Shown here: piece after piece, positions 1 through 9,115 of the stretch
How positions within the stretch are numbered: the stretch's first letter is position 1
Layout: each line of letters begins with the position of its first letter
Assembly: GCA_000473305.1 (NCBI GenBank)
Contig: CP006772.1
Location: 2,108,001-2,172,000 of the forward strand
Direction: 5' to 3'
Source of the DNA: Bacteroidales bacterium CF
GTDB taxonomy: Bacteria > Bacteroidota > Bacteroidia > Bacteroidales > UBA932
Length of the DNA: 64,000 nt
The notes under the pieces: generated by a model
Database searches by the model: none
Told to the model about the DNA's origin: nothing
What the model saw: the letters and a program-made list of their open reading frames with translations, nothing else
Translations under genes and position numbers: made by a program

Positions 1-27
1 AGTGAATTGTAAATAGTAAATTCTCTC

Positions 28-55
28 ATTTTACGGTTATTTGAAGCCGTAAAAT
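28..55. terminator. weak hairpin after ssb
   Basis: Inverted repeat ATTTTACGG / CCGTAAAAT with a 10-nt loop lies just beyond the ssb stop. No clear U-run follows on the minus strand, so its role as a terminator is only suggested. Confidence 0.35.
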
Positions 56-68
56 TACAACAAAATTT

Positions 69-413
69 TTATTCCTTGCCTTCGTTGTCCAACTGCTTAA
101 TATTTATTGCCACAATCTCGTAAGTCTGTCTCTCTGTTCCACTCTTCGTCTGATATTGGACCGGCTTGATACGCCCTACTACAAAAAGCCTGCTCCCCTT
201 CCTGATCTGTGAAAAATCCGGCATGTTTCTTCCGCACCAGGCAATAACATTGTGCCAAACCGTCTCCTCCTGGAGTTCTCCCTTCCTGTTCTTGAATGTC
301 TCATTCGTTGCCAGAGACAGCTTCATGAAGCTGCCGCCATCCTCAAGGTCAATTATTTTAGGATCAAACCCCACATTGCCTCTTAACTCCACCCTGTTAA
401 CTGAATTTTCCAT
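69..413 (-). CDS. ssb: single-stranded DNA-binding protein
   Basis: OB-fold protein of 114 aa that would coat single-stranded DNA during replication, repair or recombination. The N-terminal VNRVELRGNVGFDP strand, the central TVWHNVIAW and the RLFVVGRI strand are typical of SSB. I chose the ATG at 413 because the family begins MENSVNRV; an ATG 60 nt upstream would add an atypical 20-residue tail. It is short, ends at KQLDNEGKE and lacks the acidic C-terminal tip (DDDIPF type) of housekeeping SSB, so it may be an auxiliary paralogue. It is transcribed away from the zinc-finger gene at 624. Confidence 0.85.
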   Translation of the reverse strand: MENSVNRVELRGNVGFDPKIIDLEDGGSFMKLSLATNETFKNRKGELQEETVWHNVIAWCGRNMPDFSQIRKGSRLFVVGRIKPVQYQTKSGTERQTYEIVAINIKQLDNEGKE

Positions 414-623
414 AATAGATTGTTTTAAAATTTTCACATAGCTAATTAAGTGGGAAAATATTTTACTATTCATTTATAAACGCTTATATCCACTTAATAT
501 TTATGATTTACGATTCTATCATTAATCTATATTTCCAGTATAAGAAAAAGCTCACTGCTCATTAGGGTGTTTTGTCAATTCTGTATCTTATAAAAAGTAG
601 ATCTATATATCTTTAAACAAAAA

Positions 624-992
624 ATGAGATTATGTATCGAGTGCGGGAGAGCAATAACAGGAAGAAGTGACAAGAAGTTCTGTTCTGAAATGTGCAGGAA
701 CTCCTTTCACAACAAGAGAAACAGAAGAGAGACAGTCATACAGGAAACAAACCGCATACTTCAGAAAAATTACAGAATATTACAAGGATTCCTGTCCGGG
801 AATGAGAGAGAGATAACAATAATCCGCGTAAAGAGTGAAGGATTTGATTTTAACCTCTTTACATCCATAGAGTTCTCACCCTCAGGAGAACCCTGTTTTT
901 ATTGTTATGACACGGGGTATGTGGTCATGAATGATTGTAGTATCAAAATTGTCTCTCCCTCTAACTATTTTTCCTTACAATCAAAAATATAG
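624..992 (+). CDS. small N-terminal zinc-finger protein, function unknown
   Basis: 122 aa. The first 30 residues hold a CxxC...CxxxC arrangement (CIECGRAITGRSDKKFCSEMC) followed by a basic stretch NKRNRRET, so a treble-clef or zinc-ribbon nucleic-acid-binding head is likely. The remainder is a small alpha/beta region with no motif I recognise. Similar short zinc-ribbon proteins are common hypotheticals in Bacteroidota. It lies alone between ssb (divergent) and the lipoprotein gene at 1053, so context says little about its role. Confidence 0.7.
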   Translation: MRLCIECGRAITGRSDKKFCSEMCRNSFHNKRNRRETVIQETNRILQKNYRILQGFLSGNEREITIIRVKSEGFDFNLFTSIEFSPSGEPCFYCYDTGYVVMNDCSIKIVSPSNYFSLQSKI

Positions 993-1052
993 CTACATTT
1001 GAGATTAATTTCTTTTTGAAAAAAGAATAATAACTACTTAATTAACTATATC

Positions 1053-1946
1053 ATGAAAAAATTATTCATCTTTTCTTTAATGGCCATGTTTGCCATCTCC
1101 CTGACATCATGTGTGGAGAGTTCAAGAAAATACAAGGCCCTTCAGGCACAGATGGACTCATTGTCAGTATCTGCATCAGCAAAGAGTGCTGAATTTGAAG
1201 AGGTATTCGCAACTTTAAATGAGGTTGAGAATGGATTGAAATCTATCCGTGAAGCTGAAAATATACTTGTACTCCAGTCTCAGAAAGGTGGAGCAGAGGT
1301 AACTGCAGGTTCAAGGGACCGTCTTATGTCCGATGTAACTGCTATTGGCGAGGCTATCACAAACTACAAGAAGCAGATATCCCAACTTAAAAATGACAAC
1401 AGAATCAAGTCAGCACAATTTACAAAAAGGCTGAATGCCCTTACAGCAGAGCTTGAGGCAAAATCAGAGCTTATAGCAGACCTGGGCAGACAACTTGAAG
1501 AGAAAGACAACCAGATCAAGGTTAAGACCCAGCAGATTGCCTCTCTGGACGAGACTGTATCTACACTCAAGAATGATGTTGCTTCCCTGAGTGCTGAAAG
1601 TTCATCACAGAAACAGACCATATCTTCACAGGATGTACAAATCAACACAGCTTATTACATTGTCGGCACAAAAGCTGACCTTATTGCTGCCAACGTAATG
1701 TCAAAAGGTGGTCTTTTCAGATCAGCAAAAATCTCTTATCAAGCCGAACAATCTGCCTTTGTAAAGATTGACATCCGCGAACTCTCAGAGATCAACCTAA
1801 ATGCCGGCAAGGCAAAGGTAATGTCACTCCATCCGACAGGCACATATTCTCTTGAAGAGGATGCATCAGGAATGCTCGTGCTCAAGATTACAGACCCTAA
1901 AGCATTCTGGGAACAGACTAAGTATCTTGTAATTCAAACTCAGTAG
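1053..1946 (+). CDS. coiled-coil lipoprotein
   Basis: 297 aa. A lipoprotein signal peptide with lipobox (SLTSC, Cys20) directs export and lipidation. Residues about 25-195 are rich in Glu, Lys, Gln and Ser with heptad spacing and should form a long coiled coil; the last 100 residues (from AYYIVGTKADL) look globular. The overall plan resembles the Bacteroidales lipoproteins annotated as Cbp1-family collagen-binding adhesins, but I would not transfer that function without a search. The stop is 3 nt before the start of the M3 peptidase gene, so the two are probably cotranscribed. Confidence 0.75.
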   Translation: MKKLFIFSLMAMFAISLTSCVESSRKYKALQAQMDSLSVSASAKSAEFEEVFATLNEVENGLKSIREAENILVLQSQKGGAEVTAGSRDRLMSDVTAIGEAITNYKKQISQLKNDNRIKSAQFTKRLNALTAELEAKSELIADLGRQLEEKDNQIKVKTQQIASLDETVSTLKNDVASLSAESSSQKQTISSQDVQINTAYYIVGTKADLIAANVMSKGGLFRSAKISYQAEQSAFVKIDIRELSEINLNAGKAKVMSLHPTGTYSLEEDASGMLVLKITDPKAFWEQTKYLVIQTQ

Positions 1947-1949
1947 TAT

Positions 1950-4046
1950 ATGAACAAACTCGGAATCGTTCTAATCGGGGCCTCCCTGATTGCTTTATAT
2001 TCATGTAAACAGAAAATGACAGACAACCCTTTATTGGTCAAATCGGATAATCCTTATGGAGCTCCTGCGTTCGACAAAATCAAGAACGAACATTTCAAAC
2101 CGGCTTTTGAGGCTGAGATGGCTGCCGGACAGGCAAAGATTGACTCTATCGTAAACAACCCTGAGGCTCCTACTTTTGCCAATACTGTTGAGGCTTTGGA
2201 ATTTGCCAGCCGCGGGCTTAATAATGTTGCATCAATCTTCTTTGCTCTGAACAGTTCCAACACTGACACTGTCATGCAAAAGATTGCACTTGAGGTATCT
2301 CCTATGCTGACAGATTTCAGCAACGATATACTTCTCAACGAAAAACTCTTCAGCAGGATTAAAGCCGTTTATGAGGCAAAGGATTCGTCAAAGCTCAATC
2401 AGGAGCAGATGAGGCTTCTTGAGGAGACATACAGGGGATTCACCAGAAATGGTGCAAACCTCCCGGCTGACCAGAAGGCACAACTCAAACAGATAGACAA
2501 CGAGCTTTCTCAACTTGGACAAAAGTTTGACCAGAATCTCCTTAGTGCAACAAATAAATACTTCCTTCACATTACAGACAGTACTCAGCTTAAAGGATTA
2601 CCTGATTTTGTTATAGAAATGGGAGCCGCAGAGGCAAAACAACGCTCTTTGACAGGGTGGGTTTATACCCTTCAGTATCCAAGCTACGGCCCATTCCTCC
2701 AATACAGCGAGAATCGCGGGCTGAAGGAAAAAATCTGGAAGGAATCAAACAGGAAAGCCTTCGGCGGCGAATTTGACAACCAGGAGGTTCTGAAAAAAAT
2801 TGTCGACCTCAGGGCAAAAAGGGCTAAACTTCTTGGATTCAAGAATCATGCTGAGTATGTTCTTGCTGAAAACATGGCTAAGAATCCGGAGACAGTTAAT
2901 GCATTTTTAAGTAATCTGCTTGACAAGTCCCTCCCTTTTGCAAAGAAAGATATTGCCGGCATTCAGGCTTATGCAAATGCCAATGGGTTTGAGGGTAAGC
3001 TTATGCCTTGGGATTTCAGTTACTACTCTGAGAAATACAAAAATGAAAAGTATTCCTTGAATGACGAACTCCTGAAACCATATTTCAAACTTGAAAATGT
3101 AGAGAACGCAGTCTTTAGCCTTGCCGACTCACTTTACGGACTGAAATTCAAGAGGAACGACTCTATTCCTGTATATCATCCTGACGTAAAAGCCTTTGAG
3201 GTGTACGATGCCTCCGGTCGTTTCATGTCACTTTTATATGTTGACTACTTCCCTCGTGAAAGCAAGAAAAGCGGTGCATGGATGACAACCTTCAGGGATG
3301 AGTATATAATGGGTGGAGTTGAATACAGACCATTTGTAACTCTCGTGCTGAACTTTACAAAACCGACAGAAAGCAAACCGTCACTTCTTACATTTGATGA
3401 GGTTACAACCCTGCTTCATGAATTCGGGCATGCTCTTCACGGAATGTTAGCTGAAGGCAGCTATTCAAGTCTGTCCGGTACGAGTGTCAGAAGGGATTTC
3501 GTTGAACTTCCTTCACAGATTATGGAAAACTGGGCAACAGAACCTGATTTTCTAGTAACATTTGCCAAACATTATGAAACCGGGGAAATTATACCGCAGG
3601 ATCTGATTAAGAAGATCATCGACTCAAAGAATTATCTCAGTGGTTACGGCAGTGTGAGACAGCTCTCATTCGGCATAAACGACATGGCATGGCACACCCT
3701 GACTGCAGCTCCTCAACAAGGAGTTATGGAGTTTGAACGTGAGGCTACTAAAAAGGCACAACTCATGCCGCTTATAGACTCTACTTGTTTCTCACCGTCA
3801 TTCAGCCACATATTTGCAGGCGGATACTCGGCCGGCTATTACAGCTATAAATGGGCAGAGGTGCTTGAGGCTGATGCATTCTCACTCTTTAAAGAGAAGG
3901 GGATATTCAACAAAGAGGTTGCCGCATCATTCAGAGAAAACATCCTCTCAAAAGGTAATCTGATGGATGCTGATGTCCTCTACCGTAATTTCAGGGGCAG
4001 AGATCCAAGACCCGAGGCACTGCTTGAGAAACTCGGAATGAAGTAA
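1950..4046 (+). CDS. dcp: M3 family metallopeptidase (peptidyl-dipeptidase Dcp-like), lipoprotein
   Basis: 698 aa zinc peptidase of the thimet oligopeptidase/Dcp family, which cleaves short peptides. The signature HEFGH is at residues 490-494 (zinc ligands His490 and His494, catalytic Glu491), with the later zinc-ligand helix around VELPSQIMENWA. The N-terminus MNKLGIVLIGASLIALYSC is a lipoprotein signal (Cys19), so the enzyme acts in the periplasm or at the outer membrane, trimming peptides for uptake. Full length for the family. It follows the coiled-coil lipoprotein by 3 nt and ends at a bidirectional terminator. Confidence 0.93.
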   Translation: MNKLGIVLIGASLIALYSCKQKMTDNPLLVKSDNPYGAPAFDKIKNEHFKPAFEAEMAAGQAKIDSIVNNPEAPTFANTVEALEFASRGLNNVASIFFALNSSNTDTVMQKIALEVSPMLTDFSNDILLNEKLFSRIKAVYEAKDSSKLNQEQMRLLEETYRGFTRNGANLPADQKAQLKQIDNELSQLGQKFDQNLLSATNKYFLHITDSTQLKGLPDFVIEMGAAEAKQRSLTGWVYTLQYPSYGPFLQYSENRGLKEKIWKESNRKAFGGEFDNQEVLKKIVDLRAKRAKLLGFKNHAEYVLAENMAKNPETVNAFLSNLLDKSLPFAKKDIAGIQAYANANGFEGKLMPWDFSYYSEKYKNEKYSLNDELLKPYFKLENVENAVFSLADSLYGLKFKRNDSIPVYHPDVKAFEVYDASGRFMSLLYVDYFPRESKKSGAWMTTFRDEYIMGGVEYRPFVTLVLNFTKPTESKPSLLTFDEVTTLLHEFGHALHGMLAEGSYSSLSGTSVRRDFVELPSQIMENWATEPDFLVTFAKHYETGEIIPQDLIKKIIDSKNYLSGYGSVRQLSFGINDMAWHTLTAAPQQGVMEFEREATKKAQLMPLIDSTCFSPSFSHIFAGGYSAGYYSYKWAEVLEADAFSLFKEKGIFNKEVAASFRENILSKGNLMDADVLYRNFRGRDPRPEALLEKLGMK

Positions 4047-4068
4047 ATTATTCCGAAAATTAATGAAT

Positions 4069-4101
4069 AAGAGGCTGCTTTTAATAAATCAGCCTCTTTT
4101 C
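4069..4101. terminator. bidirectional rho-independent terminator
   Basis: Stem AAGAGGCTG / CAGCCTCTT with a 12-nt loop and a T-run on the plus side and A-rich sequence on the other. It lies between convergent genes (dcp and the HdrB-like gene) and can serve both. Confidence 0.85.
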
Positions 4102-4103
4102 AT

Positions 4104-5171
4104 TTAATACATTTTCAACACTGATGGTTGCGGCAGTTTCAGAATTTTTCCGTTTCTCCCTTTATATTTATTGTCAGGATTATATTTAATCCCCAGTTTG
4201 TCCAACAACGGCTCCACTGCTACCTGATGAAGCTGCAACCCAATATCCCACGGATCGTAACCTAATAGTAAGCCGGCCAGTTCTTCGTATGTAAGTACAG
4301 GAATCCCGTATCCGCTATCGCCATATATCTTCCCTTCCATTTCAGATATTACATATTGCCATCTGTCAAGGAAGAAAGTACATCCGGGACAATTTGCAAT
4401 TATAAGATCGGGATGATAGGGCTTCATGGAATCCAGTTTCTTCTTAGTATTTGAAACAGAATAGCTCCTGTTGGATTTTAAAAGATACTGCCTGAATCCA
4501 AATCCGCAACAATGACGTCTTTCAGGATAATCCACCTGAGCACCTCCCCACTCATCTATCAGACCTGCGAGCACATAAGGAAACTCTGCTCCTCCAATCC
4601 CCTCCTTAGGAAAAATCTTTGCATAATGGCATCCGATATGATCAACCACATTTAATGGCTGCCCGGTCTTATTGTTTACAAGACGGTACTTCAACTGAGC
4701 AGAGATCTCTTTTCTAAACTTATAAATCAAATCACTTGCATGAACAAGGTTTTTGGGAATTTCAAAACTTCTTCCCGTGGCTCTCTTAAGTGCTTCTCTT
4801 ATCTCCCTCTCCTTTTCCGGGAACTCTTTCCACGTCTCCAATGTCTCAGTATATAAGCCGAATGATGTAACACATGAGACTACAAAATTCTCGTATCCGG
4901 CCTCTGTCATAAGTGAGAACTGCCTTGCAATGACACCCATTGTCGTTTCAAACGGGATCACACCTGAGTGATAAGCAATCCCGGTACATGTTGTTTGACG
5001 TTCATCATCATAGATATCCTTTTCCAGATTATTCCTCATTATATCGAGGAACAAACCCTCTGCTGCAGGAAAGAAATTTTGCCTGATACAGCTTCTTGCA
5101 AAATAATATTTATCCTCAGCTATATGCTTTTGGTATGACTCCCATGCGGAGTCTCTATTAGTTGATTGCAT
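4104..5171 (-). CDS. HdrB-like CCG-domain Fe-S protein
   Basis: 355 aa protein resembling heterodisulfide reductase subunit B. The C-terminal CCG domain is intact: a Cys in DHIGC, then RRHCCGFGF, then ANCPGC, the ligands that hold the non-cubane [4Fe-4S] cluster in HdrB. The N-terminal CCG repeat is altered (TTCTG instead of CCG). Reaction unknown; by family it would move electrons to or from a disulfide or thiol substrate. Last gene of the DUF134-NifX-HdrC-HdrB operon, starting 5 nt after the HdrC-like stop. The pairing with HdrC suggests one cytoplasmic complex. Confidence 0.85.
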   Translation of the reverse strand: MQSTNRDSAWESYQKHIAEDKYYFARSCIRQNFFPAAEGLFLDIMRNNLEKDIYDDERQTTCTGIAYHSGVIPFETTMGVIARQFSLMTEAGYENFVVSCVTSFGLYTETLETWKEFPEKEREIREALKRATGRSFEIPKNLVHASDLIYKFRKEISAQLKYRLVNNKTGQPLNVVDHIGCHYAKIFPKEGIGGAEFPYVLAGLIDEWGGAQVDYPERRHCCGFGFRQYLLKSNRSYSVSNTKKKLDSMKPYHPDLIIANCPGCTFFLDRWQYVISEMEGKIYGDSGYGIPVLTYEELAGLLLGYDPWDIGLQLHQVAVEPLLDKLGIKYNPDNKYKGRNGKILKLPQPSVLKMY

Positions 5172-5176
5172 AACTG

Positions 5177-5857
5177 CTATTTTTCATATACCTCCATAAA
5201 ATAGTCATCTCTCCCCTCACTGAATTCAATTCCCATCCGATTGGCAGCCTGACGGCTGTACTCTTCAATAGTATTCATTCTTTCAGTTCCGCCTGTCTCA
5301 TCAAAAATCTTTTTCAAATCACTTAGCGACTCCTCTGAAGTCTGCCTCAATGTACCACTTCCGGCTTTATTGTAATTTGTTTTTAGTTTTCCAAGAACTT
5401 CTGCCCTGTTCTCCCTAAGCCAATCCCACACAGGTCCCTGCTCAGGGTACATCCCGGTATCAATTTCGTCAATATAGACACAGTAGCCATATTTAAGGAT
5501 ATGGTCTCCGACTGTCCGCTTTATTGCCAATTGTTTCCTGCCCTGCTCGCTGAATATGAAAAACCCCGTTTTAATTGACAGGGCTCTCAAAGCCTGGACA
5601 ATGTAACCCGGCGTATTGCCGCGCGGACATCTTGTCTTACAGGAGAGACACTCACCACAATACCATATAGTATCACTCTTAAGAAGCCTCTCTATTTCAG
5701 CCTCGTTACCACTTTGCACACTCTCCACAATCAGCCTCGGATCATAATCACGGAACTCGGCTGCAGGACATATCGCAGTGCATGTACCGCAACTTATGCA
5801 AGCCTTTAATCCTTCAATAAAACGAAAATCTTTTTTTAGTTCTTTTAAAAGCTCCAT
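5177..5857 (-). CDS. HdrC-like 4Fe-4S dicluster protein
   Basis: 226 aa. Two cubane Fe-S cluster motifs lie in the N-terminal half: CISCGTCTAICP and CGECLSCKTRCP. They make it an electron-transfer subunit like HdrC, the partner of the HdrB-like protein encoded next. The C-terminal half is helical with no known motif. Its start overlaps the NifX-like gene by 13 nt, so the two are translationally coupled. No HdrA-type flavin subunit lies nearby, so the electron donor must be encoded elsewhere. Confidence 0.87.
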   Translation of the reverse strand: MELLKELKKDFRFIEGLKACISCGTCTAICPAAEFRDYDPRLIVESVQSGNEAEIERLLKSDTIWYCGECLSCKTRCPRGNTPGYIVQALRALSIKTGFFIFSEQGRKQLAIKRTVGDHILKYGYCVYIDEIDTGMYPEQGPVWDWLRENRAEVLGKLKTNYNKAGSGTLRQTSEESLSDLKKIFDETGGTERMNTIEEYSRQAANRMGIEFSEGRDDYFMEVYEK

Positions 5858-6171
5858 CTCTTCAGCACCTTTATTATCTGACTTATAGTCTTCTTTGAAT
5901 CAGGAATCAGTATTAATTGTATTTGCAACTGATCGAAAAGCGGTTTTACCTTTTCACCAAAATCACCGGATATAACAGTCTTTGCTCCTTTTGCTGCTAC
6001 GAACCTTGCAGATTCAAGACCGACACCATCCAGATTGTTTTTGTTGGTGTTTGGTACAAATTCTGTAGAATCGGAATCAGTATCATAAAAAACAAAATAG
6101 GCACATCTTCCAAAATGCATGTCCATGATTGATTCCGGAGTATTTCCCTGAGAAGTGATTACTACTTTCAT
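5845..6171 (-). CDS. NifX/NifB-type iron-molybdenum-cofactor-binding domain protein
   Basis: 108 aa single-domain protein of the dinitrogenase iron-molybdenum cofactor (MTH1175-like) family. Features are the N-terminal MKVVITSQG strand, the HFGRCAYFVFYD segment and GAKTVISGDFGEKV. Members bind or carry Fe-S or metal clusters; in organisms without nitrogenase they are linked to unidentified Fe-S metabolism. It sits 4 nt after the DUF134 gene and overlaps the HdrC-like gene, suggesting it delivers or protects a cluster for the Hdr-like pair. Confidence 0.85.
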   Translation of the reverse strand: MKVVITSQGNTPESIMDMHFGRCAYFVFYDTDSDSTEFVPNTNKNNLDGVGLESARFVAAKGAKTVISGDFGEKVKPLFDQLQIQLILIPDSKKTISQIIKVLKRWSF

Positions 6172-6175
6172 TCTC

Positions 6176-6580
6176 CTATTTTATATATGGTTCAACCTTC
6201 GGAGAACCACAAAAAGCACATTTCTTTACCGGTAATTCCGGGTTTAAGTGGTTAAAAGAGCATAAGCAGTTTTTGCAGTGATACCAACTACTGTCAAAAT
6301 ATACTTTTCCACCTTCAAATACTACCGGCTTTCCATTTACAAAGGCCTCTGCAATCTTTTTCCTTGCATTATCATAAATTCTTGCATAAGTAGGTCTTGA
6401 GACACCCATTACCGAGGCAGACTCAACCTGGCTTAAATTCATATAATCACTCAGCCTGATAGCTTCATATTCCTCCAGATACATAATCACAGGAGATACA
6501 CTCTCGTCCTGCCCCACAGGTTTAAACACCTTAAATGAAGGCACATTCCCTACTTTTCTCAACAATTTCTGTCTGGCCAT
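6176..6580 (-). CDS. DUF134 family DNA-binding regulator with C-terminal zinc ribbon
   Basis: 134 aa. The N-terminal two thirds match the DUF134/UPF0251 sigma-70 region-4-like helix-turn-helix (EEYEAIRLSDYMNLSQVESA, then ASVMGVSRPTYARIY). The end carries four Cys (CKNC and CAFC) that should form a zinc ribbon. First gene of the operon; the doubled palindrome TGARCATTTGYTCA begins 4 nt upstream of its start codon, strongly suggesting autoregulation. What signal it senses is not visible. Confidence 0.87.
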   Translation of the reverse strand: MARQKLLRKVGNVPSFKVFKPVGQDESVSPVIMYLEEYEAIRLSDYMNLSQVESASVMGVSRPTYARIYDNARKKIAEAFVNGKPVVFEGGKVYFDSSWYHCKNCLCSFNHLNPELPVKKCAFCGSPKVEPYIK

Positions 6581-6584
6581 TATA

Positions 6585-6624
6585 TGAGCATTTGTTCATT
6601 ACAAATATATTGAACATTTGCTCA
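6585..6624 (-). promoter_or_regulatory. doubled palindromic operator of the DUF134 operon
   Basis: Two 14-bp near-palindromes, TGAGCATTTGTTCA (6585-6598) and TGAACATTTGCTCA (6611-6624), are spaced 26 bp centre to centre and together form a larger inverted repeat. Immediately upstream of the DUF134 start codon; probable autoregulatory site. Confidence 0.7.
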
Positions 6625-6747
6625 TTTTCAAAATATCAGTTTTTCTGTAAGGCGGAAGCAATCCAGAGAGTCGTTGATACACTATGGGGGAAAAAAAGAA
6701 GCCGCATAACGCGACTTCCTTTAACACTTTTCACTTTACCCGATAAA

Positions 6748-8919
6748 TTATCTTACAATATCCATCTCGTTGATAAGGTAGCTTGCACCTGCATACTTGT
6801 CTATAATCCAAAGGATGTAGCGGATGTCAACATTCACGCATTTGTTGTAGCCCTCTTTGAAGTAAACATCACCTGCCATTGATTCACGGTTTCCGTCAAA
6901 AGCAAGACCTATAAGCTCACCCTTGCCATTCATTATGGCACTTCCGGAGTTACCTCCCGTAATATCGTTGTCAGTAAGAAAATCGACATAGAGCTTACCT
7001 TTCTCGCCCCATTGTCCCCAGTCACCCTTCTCAATGAGTGACTTGATTTTAGGATCAAGTTTGAAATCATACTCCTTAGGATTGAATTTCTCCAGGATTC
7101 CCTGAGTCGCACTCTGATAGTGATAGTAAACCGCATCGTAAGGCCTTACCGGTCCAACTTCGCCATAAGTGATCCTCATGGTTGAGTTAGCATCAGGATA
7201 TACAGCAACGCCTTTTTCTCTCTTCATCTCGTAAAGAGCCTTTACATAGGCTGTTCTCAAAGCAGACATATCAAGTTTTGCATCTTCCAGAATCTTGTCC
7301 TCTGTTTGATTGTACTTCACTATACGGCTGTTGTTCACCATTATCATAATAGGATCAGCCTCCAGTTGCTTCAAGCTAACCTTTTTTGAGAAGAACTCTT
7401 TGAGTCTTTGCGGGTCTGTAACCACGCTGTTGTCAAATATGTAGTCCGCAATTTTTTCAGGGTTATTGCCAAGAGAATCGGCAAGAGTAGTGAACTCTTT
7501 CGCCCAGAAACTCTTAGGAACCTCTTTTATAAAGTATCCAAGCATAACTCCGAACAGATCCCTGTCAGCCTCAATATTACACTCGGAATACATCTTATCG
7601 GCAGCAGCCATAAATACCTTCAGATCTTTATTCTTAGGGTCAAGCGAGTCCTGTTTTGCCCTTGTCATGGAATTAACAAGCGAGCCGAATCTCTGACCCA
7701 TACCAATAATTTCAGAACCTCTGACAATTGACTCACGGAAATACTCTGTCACCTTCACGATTTCTGAGGTCATCTCATAACCCTTCTTCAAATCAGACAA
7801 CACGTTTCCATATTTCTTAGCTCTTTCCGGATTTGCAGCAATCCATTCAGCAAGTTCTTTCTCCTTCTCCTGTAGTGTTGACTGTACATTGAACCTTTCG
7901 AGGCACTTGTTCTCCCACTTAGCGTAATCGGTGTAGTTGCTTATTGAGAAATACTTATCGGCATACATAAGCCTAATTGCAGGGTCTTTCTCCATATATT
8001 TCTCCCATACATCAAGCTTGGCCCTGCGTACGCTATATACAGTCGGATTCAGGACTTCCTGCTTTTGCTTAAGTTCAAAAGAGGACATATATCTGTTGGT
8101 TCTTCCCGGGTAACCGATAATCATTGTGAAATCATCCTGCTTGTAACCCTTTGCAGATACCTTAAGGTGACGATTAGCCTTTATAGCCACATTGTCCTTT
8201 GAGTATTCAGCAGGCTTGCCGTCTTTCCCGGCATATACACGGTAAAGAGCGAAATCGCCTTTATGCTGAGGCCAACCCCAGTTATCGGTCTCACCGCCAT
8301 AAGCACCTACAGATGCAGGAGGAGCTCCCACCAAACGTACATCTGTATAGGTCTGATAGAAGAAGAGATAGTATTTACTCCCTCTCCACATTGACTCAAG
8401 TGAGACTTCATAATCAGACTTGTACTTTGCTTCAAGAATTCCCGAGACCTTTCTCATAAAGAAGATACCTCTTGGTCCAACCTTGTCGAGAGAGTCAATC
8501 ACCTTGTTTGTCTCTTCAGTAACGTCCAGAACCTTCCTTAAAAAAGTAACGGTCTTGCCTTTGATAGGAATCTCCTGATCCCTGTTCATTGCCCAGAACC
8601 CATTTTCCAGGTAGTTATTATCCGGTGTACTGATAGCCTGAATATCGCCATAGGCGCAGTGATGGTTTGTAATAAGAAGGCCATCTGCAGAAATAATGCT
8701 AGCACTGCAGCTTCCACCGTCAAGGGCAACTATTGCATCAGTAAGTGCTCCGCCATTCTCGTTGTAGATCTCATTCGGGGCAAGTTTGAGCCCCTTGGCT
8801 TTCATTTTTGAGCTCAATTGCTTGTCCAGCATGTTAATGAGCCACATACCCTCGTCTGCCATTGCATACTGTTGCAATAAGAATGCAGAGAGGATGATTA
8901 ATAAAACTTTTCTTTTCAT
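6748..8919 (-). CDS. S46 dipeptidyl-peptidase, DPP7-type specificity
   Basis: 723 aa periplasmic serine peptidase that removes dipeptides from peptides. The signal peptide ends at AMA-DEGMW. The chymotrypsin-like catalytic parts are visible: TNHHCAY (His86/87), GGETDNWGWPQHKGDFALYR around the Asp, and GGNSGS (Ser658). The specificity residue 18 positions after the Ser is Gly676 (FDGN); this site is Gly in DPP7 and Arg in DPP11, so hydrophobic P1 preference is inferred. A paralogue of the same length lies at 11098. Divergent from the NapH-like gene. Confidence 0.94.
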   Translation of the reverse strand: MKRKVLLIILSAFLLQQYAMADEGMWLINMLDKQLSSKMKAKGLKLAPNEIYNENGGALTDAIVALDGGSCSASIISADGLLITNHHCAYGDIQAISTPDNNYLENGFWAMNRDQEIPIKGKTVTFLRKVLDVTEETNKVIDSLDKVGPRGIFFMRKVSGILEAKYKSDYEVSLESMWRGSKYYLFFYQTYTDVRLVGAPPASVGAYGGETDNWGWPQHKGDFALYRVYAGKDGKPAEYSKDNVAIKANRHLKVSAKGYKQDDFTMIIGYPGRTNRYMSSFELKQKQEVLNPTVYSVRRAKLDVWEKYMEKDPAIRLMYADKYFSISNYTDYAKWENKCLERFNVQSTLQEKEKELAEWIAANPERAKKYGNVLSDLKKGYEMTSEIVKVTEYFRESIVRGSEIIGMGQRFGSLVNSMTRAKQDSLDPKNKDLKVFMAAADKMYSECNIEADRDLFGVMLGYFIKEVPKSFWAKEFTTLADSLGNNPEKIADYIFDNSVVTDPQRLKEFFSKKVSLKQLEADPIMIMVNNSRIVKYNQTEDKILEDAKLDMSALRTAYVKALYEMKREKGVAVYPDANSTMRITYGEVGPVRPYDAVYYHYQSATQGILEKFNPKEYDFKLDPKIKSLIEKGDWGQWGEKGKLYVDFLTDNDITGGNSGSAIMNGKGELIGLAFDGNRESMAGDVYFKEGYNKCVNVDIRYILWIIDKYAGASYLINEMDIVR

Positions 8920-9031
8920 TGGGTTAATTTGGTTAATAATGATTTACACTCTTCCGAAGTGCCAAATTGTTAAAAAAAATCCGTTTCTCTTTTAACTTTT
9001 TTAAAAAAAGGAGTCTAACCACAAAATTAGT

Positions 9032-9039
9032 TAAATTTG
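9032..9039 (+). promoter_or_regulatory. candidate -7 promoter element
   Basis: TAAATTTG fits the Bacteroidota -7 consensus TAnnTTTG, 77 nt upstream of the NapH-like gene start. No convincing -33 TTG is seen at 19 bp, so support is limited. Confidence 0.4.
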
Positions 9040-9115
9040 CATACCCATATAAAAATTAATTCCGAATATTTTTTAACCCTAAAATTTATATTAACACCCA
9101 AAAATCTTTCACTAA

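Noticed and set aside
166-441. 91-aa frame antisense to ssb
   Set aside because: Shadow of ssb with no independent support.
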